Origin: Opitutaceae bacterium
GTDB lineage: Bacteria > Verrucomicrobiota > Verrucomicrobiia > Opitutales > Opitutaceae
Reading direction: 5' to 3'
DNA length: 64,000 nucleotides
Assembly: GCA_041395105.1 (NCBI GenBank)
Contig: JAWLBB010000010.1
Coordinates: forward strand, 1 to 64,000
Part shown: one piece after another, positions 34,937 through 43,150 of the stretch
Numbering within the stretch: the stretch's first letter is position 1
Layout of the letters: every line of letters starts with the position of its first letter
Notes under the pieces: generated by a model
The model's database searches: none
What the model saw: the letters and a program-made list of their open reading frames with translations, nothing else
Told to the model about the DNA's origin: nothing
Program-made: the position numbers and the translations under genes

Positions 34937-37555
34937 CTACAGACTGGTGGTCAGGAACCCGGCGGATTTGGACTCAAAAACCCGTCCCTTCACTGTCGCC
35001 CGGCCGCCGGCCACCGTTAATTCCGAGATTTGTCCATCCCGGCTGCGGCGGATCCAGCACAGCTCGCCTGACAGGGACAGGCCCCAATCCGGCTGATGAA
35101 GGGATCTCCCCTCCCCGGCAGAATCGGCAAGAACCATGAGATCGCGCCGGCCGTCCCGCAGTCGGATTTCCAGGGCGACCGATGAAGCTCCACAGTCGTT
35201 GCCCGAGTCATCTTCCAGAGCCAATCTGCGAATTCCCGTGATCTCCGGGTGACCGGTATGGGGTTCAAACACACCCACAAAGGTGGATTTCAAGTCATCT
35301 CGAGCGCGCCGACGGACCAGCAATTGTGGAATCCAGGCGTCCCGGTTCTCCTTGCCATAGCCGAGCGAAACCCAGGATTGCGCCACGTCAACTGCCGCAC
35401 CCGTGGTCAGCCCGTGGAACCGAAGAAAAACATCTGGTCGATCACCCAGGTCCGCCATCTCCCGGTCGACCGTCCATTCGGCCTGCCATCCCGGCGCCGG
35501 GCCGGGATCACCTCGAAAGTCCCGCATCAGGGCACCGTTTCCGAAATCGGTACCCGGCTGAAGCGCCAGGCCGGCGGTGCGCATCTCGCCGGCATAACCG
35601 TGCAGGAGCCAGGCGTGGTCGTTTCCCCCTTCAACCTGGAAAACGTCGATGGCGTAGGCGTTTTCGGCCGAAACATCAATCAGGGCGATTGTTCGCTCAA
35701 AACGGTGGGCAGCGGTCAGATCCGGGCCCGAGACCCGGATGGCCTGGACCGGCCCGCGATCGACCCAGAGTTTCGTCAAACCCGCCCCTTCCTTCGAATT
35801 GAGACCGTTGACAACCACGGTGTTGTGGGCGGCGGACGATTTCACCCAATCCGCCTTGGGTGAATACCAGCCTCCGTATTGCACTGGTGGATACCCGAAG
35901 TCCGGCAGCAGATCCAATCCATGGGCGAAGAACCCGATGTTCATGGCATCGAAGTGACAGTGGCGCCCCATCGAATCGTAATCGACCCAGAGGGCCCGCG
36001 CCATGTCTCCGTCGCCCGACCGGAGAACGGCCAGGTGCCATTGCTGCTTGTTGACACTCCCCACTGTCGGCAGGAATCCATTTTCGGCAATCACCCCGCG
36101 GATCATCCGCTGAAAGGCATCCGGATCTTCCGCGAAGAGATCGTGGGGCAGTCCCTCGGTTGTTCGTTCATTTCCCTCGTGGAGGATCTGCGCAAAGGCG
36201 GGATCACCCGTCAATTGATAAAGCTGACCGAGGAACGCATAGGGACTGGGCGCAAGGCCCGGAGCCGGCGCACCGCGGAACCCGAAAACCGTTCCGAAGC
36301 AATCCGCCCTGTTCTGATTGAAGCCTCCGCCATCGCCTTCCTTTGGGTAGAAAGAGTGAAGGCACCAGGTATCGACATGGAATCGGAAATGATCCCGGAT
36401 CCGTGGATGCCGGAGGAGGATCTCCCGCAGGAAATCGTGATCCAGCCGCCCGAACTGGCCGAGAATGGCCGCCGTTCCCCGAGGACCGATGGTTCCATAG
36501 GCCATCAAGCCCTTTTCCCCGGTCACGCCGTCGATCGCGGTACCCTCGACCAAGATGGCATCGATCAACTCGAGAATGTATTCCCGATTGTCCGGCCAAC
36601 CGAGAACCGTTTCGACGACCAGGCAGGTCTGTTCTTCGTTGGGGAAATTGGAGTAGATCTTGTCCCGGTTGGCCAGGGCATCCCGGAGTATCCGGTCCTC
36701 GATATTCCTGCGGATCTCGCCCGCCGACTCCTTGGTATTCGCCAGGCCATGACGATTGGCCCTCGACTTCAGATAGGCAATGAGTGCGTCGTCCTCCAGT
36801 ATCGGGAAGATACGGTCGTAGGCTTCGACCAACTGGCGGGTTTCCGCGCAGGCATCGTGCCAGTTCGAGACATATCCGGAGCGGGGCTTTTCCTCGTAAA
36901 CCAGCCCCTGTTCGGCAAAGTCAAATTCCGGGTAAACATCGGCGACCCGGTCGATCAGGATGGCCGCCCTTCTCCCGTACTCGACATCCCCGCTGACCAG
37001 CCAGGCCTCCGACAGGGATTGGATCCCGCCCAGAACAAGCTTCTTCCATTGCCCATAGATGAGATAGGCCCCGATGAAGCGCCAGCGGTGCCCCCCGTCC
37101 ACATAACCCTCGCCATCATCGATCCCGAATCCGGGAGGTCCCGAAGACCCCTCCTCGGAGGGAACCAGCAGATTCCGGTCGGCCAACTCCGGGCGGAACC
37201 AACCTGCCCGATCCATTCCCGAGCGGTAAAACTGCTGAAAATCGTTCTTCGGAAAAAACTCCCGGCAATGCGGGCAGCATACCTTCCAGGGGTGGCGGAA
37301 CGGATCGATCTCCCAGTTGTACATGGTGACGGGATTGGAGCAGGCCGGACAGAAGCCGTGCGACCAGACCATCCAGCTTCGGGTGATTCCCGGACCAAAC
37401 ACCGACTCCCAGAGTTCATCCCACGAATACCCGAGCCATGGCTCCGCCCGCGCAATGACCGCATCCCGGATGTCGGCCGCCCAGGGAAACCGTTCGCAAT
37501 TCCTTCGAGCCCGCTCAACCAGTTCTGGCGGAAAGAACACGCTGCTTTTCTTCAT
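34937..37555 (-). CDS. Heparinase II/III-like polysaccharide lyase with zinc-ribbon-like N-terminus
   Basis: 872 residues from ATG 37555 (MKKSSVFFPPELV). The frame continues upstream to 37891 but there overlaps rlmN and is not plausible coding sequence. Residues 65-100 hold CPAC (C69, C72) and CCPHC (C93, C94, C97), a zinc-ribbon-like pair of knuckles. An alpha/alpha toroid follows (EAWLVSGDVEYGRRAAILIDRVADVYP, WHDACAETRQLVEAYD). The heparinase II/III beta-sheet domain contains GRHCHFDAMNIGFFAHGLDLLPDFGYP and SSAAHNTVVVNG. Such lyases cleave uronic-acid polymers. No signal peptide is evident. The substrate is unknown. It is separated from rlmN by 32 bp on the same strand. Confidence 0.82.
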   Translation of the reverse strand: MKKSSVFFPPELVERARRNCERFPWAADIRDAVIARAEPWLGYSWDELWESVFGPGITRSWMVWSHGFCPACSNPVTMYNWEIDPFRHPWKVCCPHCREFFPKNDFQQFYRSGMDRAGWFRPELADRNLLVPSEEGSSGPPGFGIDDGEGYVDGGHRWRFIGAYLIYGQWKKLVLGGIQSLSEAWLVSGDVEYGRRAAILIDRVADVYPEFDFAEQGLVYEEKPRSGYVSNWHDACAETRQLVEAYDRIFPILEDDALIAYLKSRANRHGLANTKESAGEIRRNIEDRILRDALANRDKIYSNFPNEEQTCLVVETVLGWPDNREYILELIDAILVEGTAIDGVTGEKGLMAYGTIGPRGTAAILGQFGRLDHDFLREILLRHPRIRDHFRFHVDTWCLHSFYPKEGDGGGFNQNRADCFGTVFGFRGAPAPGLAPSPYAFLGQLYQLTGDPAFAQILHEGNERTTEGLPHDLFAEDPDAFQRMIRGVIAENGFLPTVGSVNKQQWHLAVLRSGDGDMARALWVDYDSMGRHCHFDAMNIGFFAHGLDLLPDFGYPPVQYGGWYSPKADWVKSSAAHNTVVVNGLNSKEGAGLTKLWVDRGPVQAIRVSGPDLTAAHRFERTIALIDVSAENAYAIDVFQVEGGNDHAWLLHGYAGEMRTAGLALQPGTDFGNGALMRDFRGDPGPAPGWQAEWTVDREMADLGDRPDVFLRFHGLTTGAAVDVAQSWVSLGYGKENRDAWIPQLLVRRRARDDLKSTFVGVFEPHTGHPEITGIRRLALEDDSGNDCGASSVALEIRLRDGRRDLMVLADSAGEGRSLHQPDWGLSLSGELCWIRRSRDGQISELTVAGGRATVKGRVFESKSAGFLTTSL

Positions 37556-37587
37556 GATGGTGACAGGTCTCTCTTGTAAAGTCGCGT

Positions 37588-38694
37588 TCAGGAAGCGGAG
37601 GCCGCCAATTGACCGCAACCGGCGGCAATATCGATGCCGCGCCGTTGTCGGATGGTCGAGACGATCCCTCCGGATCGAAGAACCTCCTGGAACCGCCGGG
37701 CGCGGACGAGGCCGGTTGGGGATCCCGTGAATCCGGCAGTTGGATTGAGGGGGATCAGGTTGACGTGAGCGGACTGGCGGCGGAGCAAGTCCACCAATTT
37801 CGCCGCCTGGTCGGGGCCGTCGTTGACACCCTCGATCAGGGTCCACTCGAAGAAGATTTCCCTGCCGGTGGACCGGGTGAAATAACGGCACGCATCCATC
37901 AGCTCGGCCAAGGGCCAGCGTCGCGCGACCGGAATCAAGGCCCTGCGCTCCTCATCGGTGGCCGCGTGGAGACTGACCGCCAGCGACATGGGCCGGCCTT
38001 CATCGGCAAGGCGCCGGATGCCGGGCACCAAGCCGACCGTGCTCAGGGTGACCCGGTCAGCGGCCAGAGCCAGACCCTTTTCCTGGATGACTTCATCGAC
38101 CACCTGCATGACCGCATCGTAATTGTGAAGAGGTTCCCCTTGCCCCATCAGAACCAGATTTCGCAGACGCTCGCCGTCCGCTCGAAGGACCCGCGCAACC
38201 AGCAGAATCTGGGCGAGGATCTCGCCCGTGGTGAGCTGACGACGGAATCCAGCCTGACCGGTGGCACAGAACACGCACCCCATTGCGCAACCCGCCTGCG
38301 TGCTCACACAAGCGGTTGACCGGCCGCGGTAGCGCATCAGAACTGTTTCAACGGCTTCACCATCCGGGTATTGCAGGAGGAATTTCCGGGTGAAGCCATC
38401 GGAACTGGCCTCATCCCGGATGATGGCCGGGCGCCCGACGAACAGATCGGCATCCTTCAGGCTCCGGAGAATTCTTCCCGGCAGTCCGTCCATCTCCCCT
38501 GTATCCGTGACGAGCCGTCGGAACAGCATGGCCCGGATCGTCTCTGCATGAATCGGTTTGTGTCCCGCCTTCAACAGGAAGGATTCCAGCTGAACCTGTG
38601 TCCAATCCAGGAGGTCCCGAGAGTCGGAACCACTCGGATTCGGGCGATCGTTTGCTGTTCTGGAGATGGCACCTGAGCCGGACATCACCACCAC
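37588..38694 (-). CDS. rlmN: 23S rRNA (adenine-2503-C2) methyltransferase RlmN
   Basis: A 368-residue radical-SAM enzyme. The cluster motif is C136-AMG-C140-VF-C143. VLMGQGEPLHNYDAV, VSLHAATDEERRALIPV and FFEWTLIEGVNDGPDQA are RlmN/Cfr features, and the C-terminal AAGCGQL supplies the second catalytic Cys. It methylates A2503 of 23S rRNA (and tRNA in some species). The first ATG is used; another three codons later is possible. It shows the normal length for RlmN. Confidence 0.96.
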   Translation of the reverse strand: MVVMSGSGAISRTANDRPNPSGSDSRDLLDWTQVQLESFLLKAGHKPIHAETIRAMLFRRLVTDTGEMDGLPGRILRSLKDADLFVGRPAIIRDEASSDGFTRKFLLQYPDGEAVETVLMRYRGRSTACVSTQAGCAMGCVFCATGQAGFRRQLTTGEILAQILLVARVLRADGERLRNLVLMGQGEPLHNYDAVMQVVDEVIQEKGLALAADRVTLSTVGLVPGIRRLADEGRPMSLAVSLHAATDEERRALIPVARRWPLAELMDACRYFTRSTGREIFFEWTLIEGVNDGPDQAAKLVDLLRRQSAHVNLIPLNPTAGFTGSPTGLVRARRFQEVLRSGGIVSTIRQRRGIDIAAGCGQLAASAS

Positions 38695-38815
38695 CCATGG
38701 ACGAACCAGGTGCCTATTCCAAGCCTAAGAGGCTGTCATGCACTTTCCACCCGCCAGTGACGGCGTATCGACTGGAGTGCGACTCCTTGATATTCTCCAT
38801 GGACCCGTCGACCAA

Positions 38816-38886
38816 AACGCCGACACAGCGGCGTTGCTAAACCAAACCGAAGAATCCGCGTGCAACCACTCCGTTGTGTCGAAGTG
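38816..38886. repeat. REP-like inverted pair (locus B)
   Basis: A perfect hairpin, AACGCCG, loop ACACAG, CGGCGTT (38816-38835), is followed by an inverted relative. The latter is CACTCCG, loop TTGTGT, CGAAGTG (38867-38886). Loop and stem-base sequences (CG-CTGTGT-CG) match locus A at 32800-32865. The flanking tetranucleotides are less well kept than in locus A (TTAG and TGCA-like). The pair fills the gap between rlmN and the beta-helix gene, where no gene is seen. Confidence 0.6.
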
Positions 38887-38967
38887 CCACTCGCCATACA
38901 GTGGATGCTCCCCTCGGCCCATCCGGCTCTCGACAAATGGTCACCAAAACAGCCTACAACCCAGACT

Positions 38968-39990
38968 CTAGGGCAACTCGACCAACCCCACCGTCCAGAT
39001 GGTGGAGCCCGAAGTCTGGATGTTGCTCCGACCATCCTTCCCATTTCCCCGAAATGCCGAACTGACGACCCGGGTGCCGCTCGACTGATCATCATCCACC
39101 GAGGCCATGAAGAGTCCCCCGTGGTTATTCGCAATTTCACAGACGGCAAATTCGATGTCATGGACACCCCGGGCCTTTTCGTCGTGAGCCAGAAAGACTC
39201 CCCAGTCGGCCGAATCCTCGATCACGCAATTGTCGAATCTCAGCCCGACTGAGTTGCGGGCAAACACGCCCACCGCACCGTTTGACTCCACCCGACATCC
39301 TTCGAAACGGCTCTTGACCATGCGGTTGTCCAGACTGATCCCCGCAAAGCCGTTGCCCCGCATCGTGCAGTTCCGAGTGACGACGTCCGCGCTTGCGTAA
39401 TAGGCGACGCCATCGAAGAAATTCCCTTCGAAGACGGAATCCTCCACGCGGACATCGGATGAATCCCAACTGATGACGAGCCCTCCCGAGCGGTTATTGC
39501 CGGCGGAGACGCCCGCGACCGTGAGATGACGCACGGCGCGGACATCGATCCCGTTGTTCCGAATCCAGGGCTGCATCCGACTGACCTCGGAATCCTGCTC
39601 ACTCAGGTTCCCGTCGATTTCGAGATTCGCGACAACGATCCGTTCAATCTGATCGGATGCGACCGGATGCTCCACCTGGCTCCCGATGGCGAGGACCGGC
39701 TTGTTGACGCCGTCGGCGAGGATCAGACGGGTTCCCGCCTCCCCGATAAGGGATACGCGGGAACGGGCAATGTGAAAACTGTCCTCCAGGAGGAAATCCC
39801 CCGGGCCGAGGCGGATGGTGATGGCTCCTCCCAGCTGGGGAGCCGATGGACCGACCAACTGCTGCGCCGACCGCAGACTCTCCAGGTCATCGACCCGGAT
39901 CTCGGTCAAGCCCTCGACTCCGGCCTGGATTCCCGAAACCGCGCAGCCCATAAGCAGGGTCATCGAGAGGAGGTAACGCAGGGTTCGCAT
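38968..39990 (-). CDS. Secreted right-handed beta-helix repeat protein
   Basis: 340 residues with a signal peptide (MRTLRYLLSMTLLMGCAVSGIQA). It has a run of parallel beta-helix rungs: IVVANLEIDGN, NNGIDVRAVRHLTVAGVSAGNN, VRVEDSVFEGNFFDGVAYY, VTRNCTMRGNGFAGISL, SRFEGCRVESNGAVGVF, LRFDNCVIEDSADWGVF and IANNHGGLF. This pattern is the NosD/pectate-lyase-like fold, used for carbohydrate binding or cleavage. No catalytic residues can be assigned. A Cys in the signal (LMGC) could be a lipobox, so it may be a lipoprotein. Confidence 0.75.
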   Translation of the reverse strand: MRTLRYLLSMTLLMGCAVSGIQAGVEGLTEIRVDDLESLRSAQQLVGPSAPQLGGAITIRLGPGDFLLEDSFHIARSRVSLIGEAGTRLILADGVNKPVLAIGSQVEHPVASDQIERIVVANLEIDGNLSEQDSEVSRMQPWIRNNGIDVRAVRHLTVAGVSAGNNRSGGLVISWDSSDVRVEDSVFEGNFFDGVAYYASADVVTRNCTMRGNGFAGISLDNRMVKSRFEGCRVESNGAVGVFARNSVGLRFDNCVIEDSADWGVFLAHDEKARGVHDIEFAVCEIANNHGGLFMASVDDDQSSGTRVVSSAFRGNGKDGRSNIQTSGSTIWTVGLVELP

Positions 39991-40173
39991 GTCCGGGGTG
40001 GGAAAGAGAGGAACGACTCAACGGGGCGACGGATCCGGGAGAATCTCCGGAGCCGCATCCATCATCCTATACCCGCGGGCGGGAAATGGGTATCAGCAGA
40101 ACCCTGACAGACCGATGGGTGAAAGCATCAGGGAAGCCCTTCGCTCGAATCGAAAAGCAGGGTACCGCTCGCC

Positions 40174-41223
40174 TTACTCGCAAGCCCCGGCCTGTATGGC
40201 GTCCGGATCCAGCTCGCTGACTGCGAGGAAGAAGCGGTCGAGGTCTCCATCCAGATCCTCGATCAAGCGGGAGAAACAAGGCACCATCGCGTAGTAGGCG
40301 GCGGTGGCGTTGAACAGCGCGTTCGTCGGCGGATTCTCCAGCCAGGCCTCACGCGTGGCTTCTCCCCAGTGTTCCGAGAGGGGACGCAATTGATTCTGCA
40401 GAGCGACGATCAGACCGGCCTTTCTCTCAAGCTTTTCCGTGTCGGCAAGTGGCGAAGCGTAGAGTTCGCCCAGTGCGGTCCGAACGGACTCTATCATCTG
40501 AAAGACCACGGCCTGGCGTTCGAGGCGTTCCGCATATTCATTCACCCCTTGTTCATCGCCGCGTGAGGCCAACCAGCGCCGGGTACCCTCCTCGGAGACC
40601 GCCGTGGCCATCGCCTCATTGAAGGCGGTTGCGCCGGGCACAAACACCCTCTGATGGGTCAATTCGTGGAAGATGAGTTCCGCGAGGTCAATGTCGTCGT
40701 AGTGCATGAACGTGTTGAGCACCGGATCGGAGAACCACCCGAGCGTCGAATAAGCGTCCACTCCGCCAACGTAAACGTCGAAGCCCTTGGATCTGAGTTG
40801 CCCGGCGAACGCCTCAGCGGCGGATTCTTTGAAAAACCCGCGATAGTGGAGGGAACCGACAACCGGATACCAGAATGTCTTTGGCTCGAGCGACAAGGCG
40901 GGAGCGGCAAAGACGACCCAGACCACATGCTCGCGTCCGAGATCGGCGTATCGGGTATAATCTCCATTGGCCGGAAGTCCCAACCGGCTCTCCGCAAACA
41001 TCGTCATCTCCTTGACGAGATCGAGTTTCCGGCGCAATTCGCGATCAGCATCTCCGCTGCTCTCGACCGAATCGATGGGAACCTGTTTACGCCAGATCTC
41101 CACCTGCCCGGACATGGCCTGACCGTAGTAACCCACCGTGCTGCAACCCGAGGTGAGCAGACAGAGAATGCCCATGCCAAGACACACCCATCGGTCCGGT
41201 CCTCTATCCATCATTGCGTTCAC
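40174..41223 (-). CDS. Predicted zinc aminopeptidase lipoprotein (PF10023 type)
   Basis: 349 residues with a lipoprotein signal ending LLTSGC. The metallopeptidase motif HELTHQ is in DIDLAELIFHELTHQRVFVPG. Other features are VVGSLHYRGFF, YVGGVDAYSTLGWFSDPVLNTF and FNEAMATAVSEEGTRRWL, which match the predicted aminopeptidase family. The first ATG gives MNAMMDRG; the start may instead be the Met at position 5. It probably acts in the periplasm or at the membrane face. It stands alone, divergent from the esterase at 41363. Confidence 0.82.
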   Translation of the reverse strand: MNAMMDRGPDRWVCLGMGILCLLTSGCSTVGYYGQAMSGQVEIWRKQVPIDSVESSGDADRELRRKLDLVKEMTMFAESRLGLPANGDYTRYADLGREHVVWVVFAAPALSLEPKTFWYPVVGSLHYRGFFKESAAEAFAGQLRSKGFDVYVGGVDAYSTLGWFSDPVLNTFMHYDDIDLAELIFHELTHQRVFVPGATAFNEAMATAVSEEGTRRWLASRGDEQGVNEYAERLERQAVVFQMIESVRTALGELYASPLADTEKLERKAGLIVALQNQLRPLSEHWGEATREAWLENPPTNALFNATAAYYAMVPCFSRLIEDLDGDLDRFFLAVSELDPDAIQAGACE

Positions 41224-41362
41224 CGCACAACTTGGCTGTCCTGAGCAGGGGACGCTGGCAACGAGGAAAAGAGGAATTCATCGCTGAAACCGAAAGAGGA
41301 CTGGCCGCGGCTGGGGGGACGGGACATACTCTTCCAACCGTTCGTCCGTCCTGCCACTTCCG

Positions 41363-42178
41363 ATGAAGCCCCACACAACGCCCCCTCCACCTGACCAGAC
41401 CGAGATCTACGTTTCCCGCAACGGTAACGACCTCCCGTTGGATCTCTATCTTCCCGTTGAAGGAACGGGCAACGGCGCCGGTATCATCCTGATTCACGGC
41501 GGCGGCTGGCATGCCGGGGAACGGCAGACTTTTCGCTGGCATGCCCATCACCTGTCCAGCCTCGGTTATGTCGCGCTGACCATCGATTACCGACTGGCAC
41601 CGGCTTCGCCGTATCCGGCTGCGGTAGAGGACTGCCTTGCCGCCGTCGTCTGGCTCCGCCGGCAAGCCGCCCGGTTCGGAATTGATTCGAATCGTATCGG
41701 GGCCATCGGCAGTTCTGCCGGAGGTCATCTGGCCGCCTGCCTTGGAGTGATCGGCGGGGAGGTCGACGGCATCCCGACGCGGGTTGATCATGTGGTCGAC
41801 ATCCACGGTATCCACGATTTCCTGGCTCTTCGTGACGCCAGCGGCGGAATCAATCCGAACTGGATGGCTTTTCTCGGGGGTACCCATGATCAATACAGCC
41901 GGCAATGGCGGGCCGCCTCCCCGGCGCTCCGGGTCAACACTGATTCCGCTTCCATGTTGATCGTCCACGACCCCGAAGATCCGATCGTGCCGTACGAGCA
42001 ATCCCGCCTGCTGGTGGATGCTCTTGTGCAGGCCGGGCGACCGGTTCAGTTCATCCCCAGCCCCGGGTCCGGGCATGGATTCATCTACAACCCCGAACAC
42101 CCGTGGACGGTCCGGATCTGGCCTTCGGTGGTCAACTGGCTCAATCGGGAATTGCGTGTTTCCGGTCGCTCCGGATAG
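41363..42178 (+). CDS. Alpha/beta-hydrolase-fold esterase (carbohydrate-esterase-like)
   Basis: A 271-residue hydrolase of the acetyl-esterase/lipase type. The oxyanion motif is HGGGWHAGER, then DYRLAPASPYPAAVEDCLAAVVWLR. The nucleophile elbow is GSSAGGHLA, the acid lies in VHDPEDPIVPYEQS and the catalytic His in SGHGF. This profile matches Aes/BD-FAE-like esterases that deacetylate plant or microbial glycans. There is no signal peptide. It is 94 bp upstream of the PhyH-family gene on the same strand. Confidence 0.88.
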   Translation: MKPHTTPPPPDQTEIYVSRNGNDLPLDLYLPVEGTGNGAGIILIHGGGWHAGERQTFRWHAHHLSSLGYVALTIDYRLAPASPYPAAVEDCLAAVVWLRRQAARFGIDSNRIGAIGSSAGGHLAACLGVIGGEVDGIPTRVDHVVDIHGIHDFLALRDASGGINPNWMAFLGGTHDQYSRQWRAASPALRVNTDSASMLIVHDPEDPIVPYEQSRLLVDALVQAGRPVQFIPSPGSGHGFIYNPEHPWTVRIWPSVVNWLNRELRVSGRSG

Positions 42179-42272
42179 CGTCCTGCCTTTCCGTCACTTT
42201 CACCAGACATGCCGGGGCATCCCCCCGCCCGATTTGTTCCTCTCATCCCTCACCTGGAAACCCAACCTGCCC

Positions 42273-43064
42273 ATGTCCACCGCAACACTCAATCCTCCCC
42301 TAAAATCGCGTCTCGACCAATCCCAGATCGACACCTTTCACGAACAGGGATTCCTCAGGATCGGAAAGATCCTGACCGACGAGGAAATCCTCTTCTATCA
42401 GAAGGAATACGATGCAGAGTTCGCGAGAGCCTGGGAAACCGACAGCCTGCGCAATCTCTCGATCGACAACGGTTCAGATGTCGAAACAAAGAAGAGCGCC
42501 TCAAAGCAGATGCTGCAGATCATGCAGATGTGCGAGCGCAACATTCACTTCCGCAAGCTGATCTACGACGCCCGCATCCTCGACCTCATGGCCGACCTGA
42601 TGGGGCCCAATATCCAGCTGTTTCACGATCAGGCTCTTTTCAAACCGGCCCAGGTCGGCGGCCCGGTCAGCTGGCACCAGGACAACGCCTATTGGAAATG
42701 CCGCCCCGCCAATCTGATCTCCTGCTGGCTCACCTTCGACGATGTCGTCCGGGAGAATGGAGCCATGCAGTTGATCCCGGGCAGCCACCTCAAACCGGTC
42801 TGGCATGAACAGAATGCTTCGACTAACGCCCTCCTGGATCTGAAAGGGGTCGATGAGTCCAAGGCGGTGGTGGTCGACCTCCCCGCCGGTGGATGCCTTT
42901 TCCACCACTGCCAGACCCTCCACTACACTCAGCCCAACACTACCGACCATCAGCGCCGGGCCCTCGCCATCCACTTCATGCCTCCGGGAACCACGAGCGA
43001 ACACCGCACGGGGATCATTCCGGTGGACTTCAGTCACCCGCTCCTTCGCTGCCGGACCAACTGA
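42273..43064 (+). CDS. Phytanoyl-CoA dioxygenase family protein
   Basis: 263 residues from ATG 42273 (MSTATLNPPL); a longer frame to 42018 overlaps the esterase gene and is ignored. It is a non-heme iron, 2-oxoglutarate-dependent oxygenase. The metal site is H135-x-D137 in SWHQDNAYW, with distal His217 in LHYTQPNTT and Arg228/229 (DHQRRALAIHF) for 2-oxoglutarate. GAMQLIPGSHL is another family mark. PhyH-family enzymes hydroxylate very different small molecules. It is followed 86 bp later by a glycosidase-like gene. Confidence 0.88.
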   Translation: MSTATLNPPLKSRLDQSQIDTFHEQGFLRIGKILTDEEILFYQKEYDAEFARAWETDSLRNLSIDNGSDVETKKSASKQMLQIMQMCERNIHFRKLIYDARILDLMADLMGPNIQLFHDQALFKPAQVGGPVSWHQDNAYWKCRPANLISCWLTFDDVVRENGAMQLIPGSHLKPVWHEQNASTNALLDLKGVDESKAVVVDLPAGGCLFHHCQTLHYTQPNTTDHQRRALAIHFMPPGTTSEHRTGIIPVDFSHPLLRCRTN

Positions 43065-43150
43065 CCCGGTTCGGCCGATTGACAGGGCCCTCCGGCCGAT
43101 CGCCCGGGTCATGGCTCCGAGAGGCATCGCATCATGATCGGATTCCTCAC

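Noticed and set aside
37556..37891. N-terminal extension of the heparinase-like protein
   Set aside because: It overlaps rlmN in the same orientation but another frame and is rich in Arg and Pro, as non-coding high-GC frames are.
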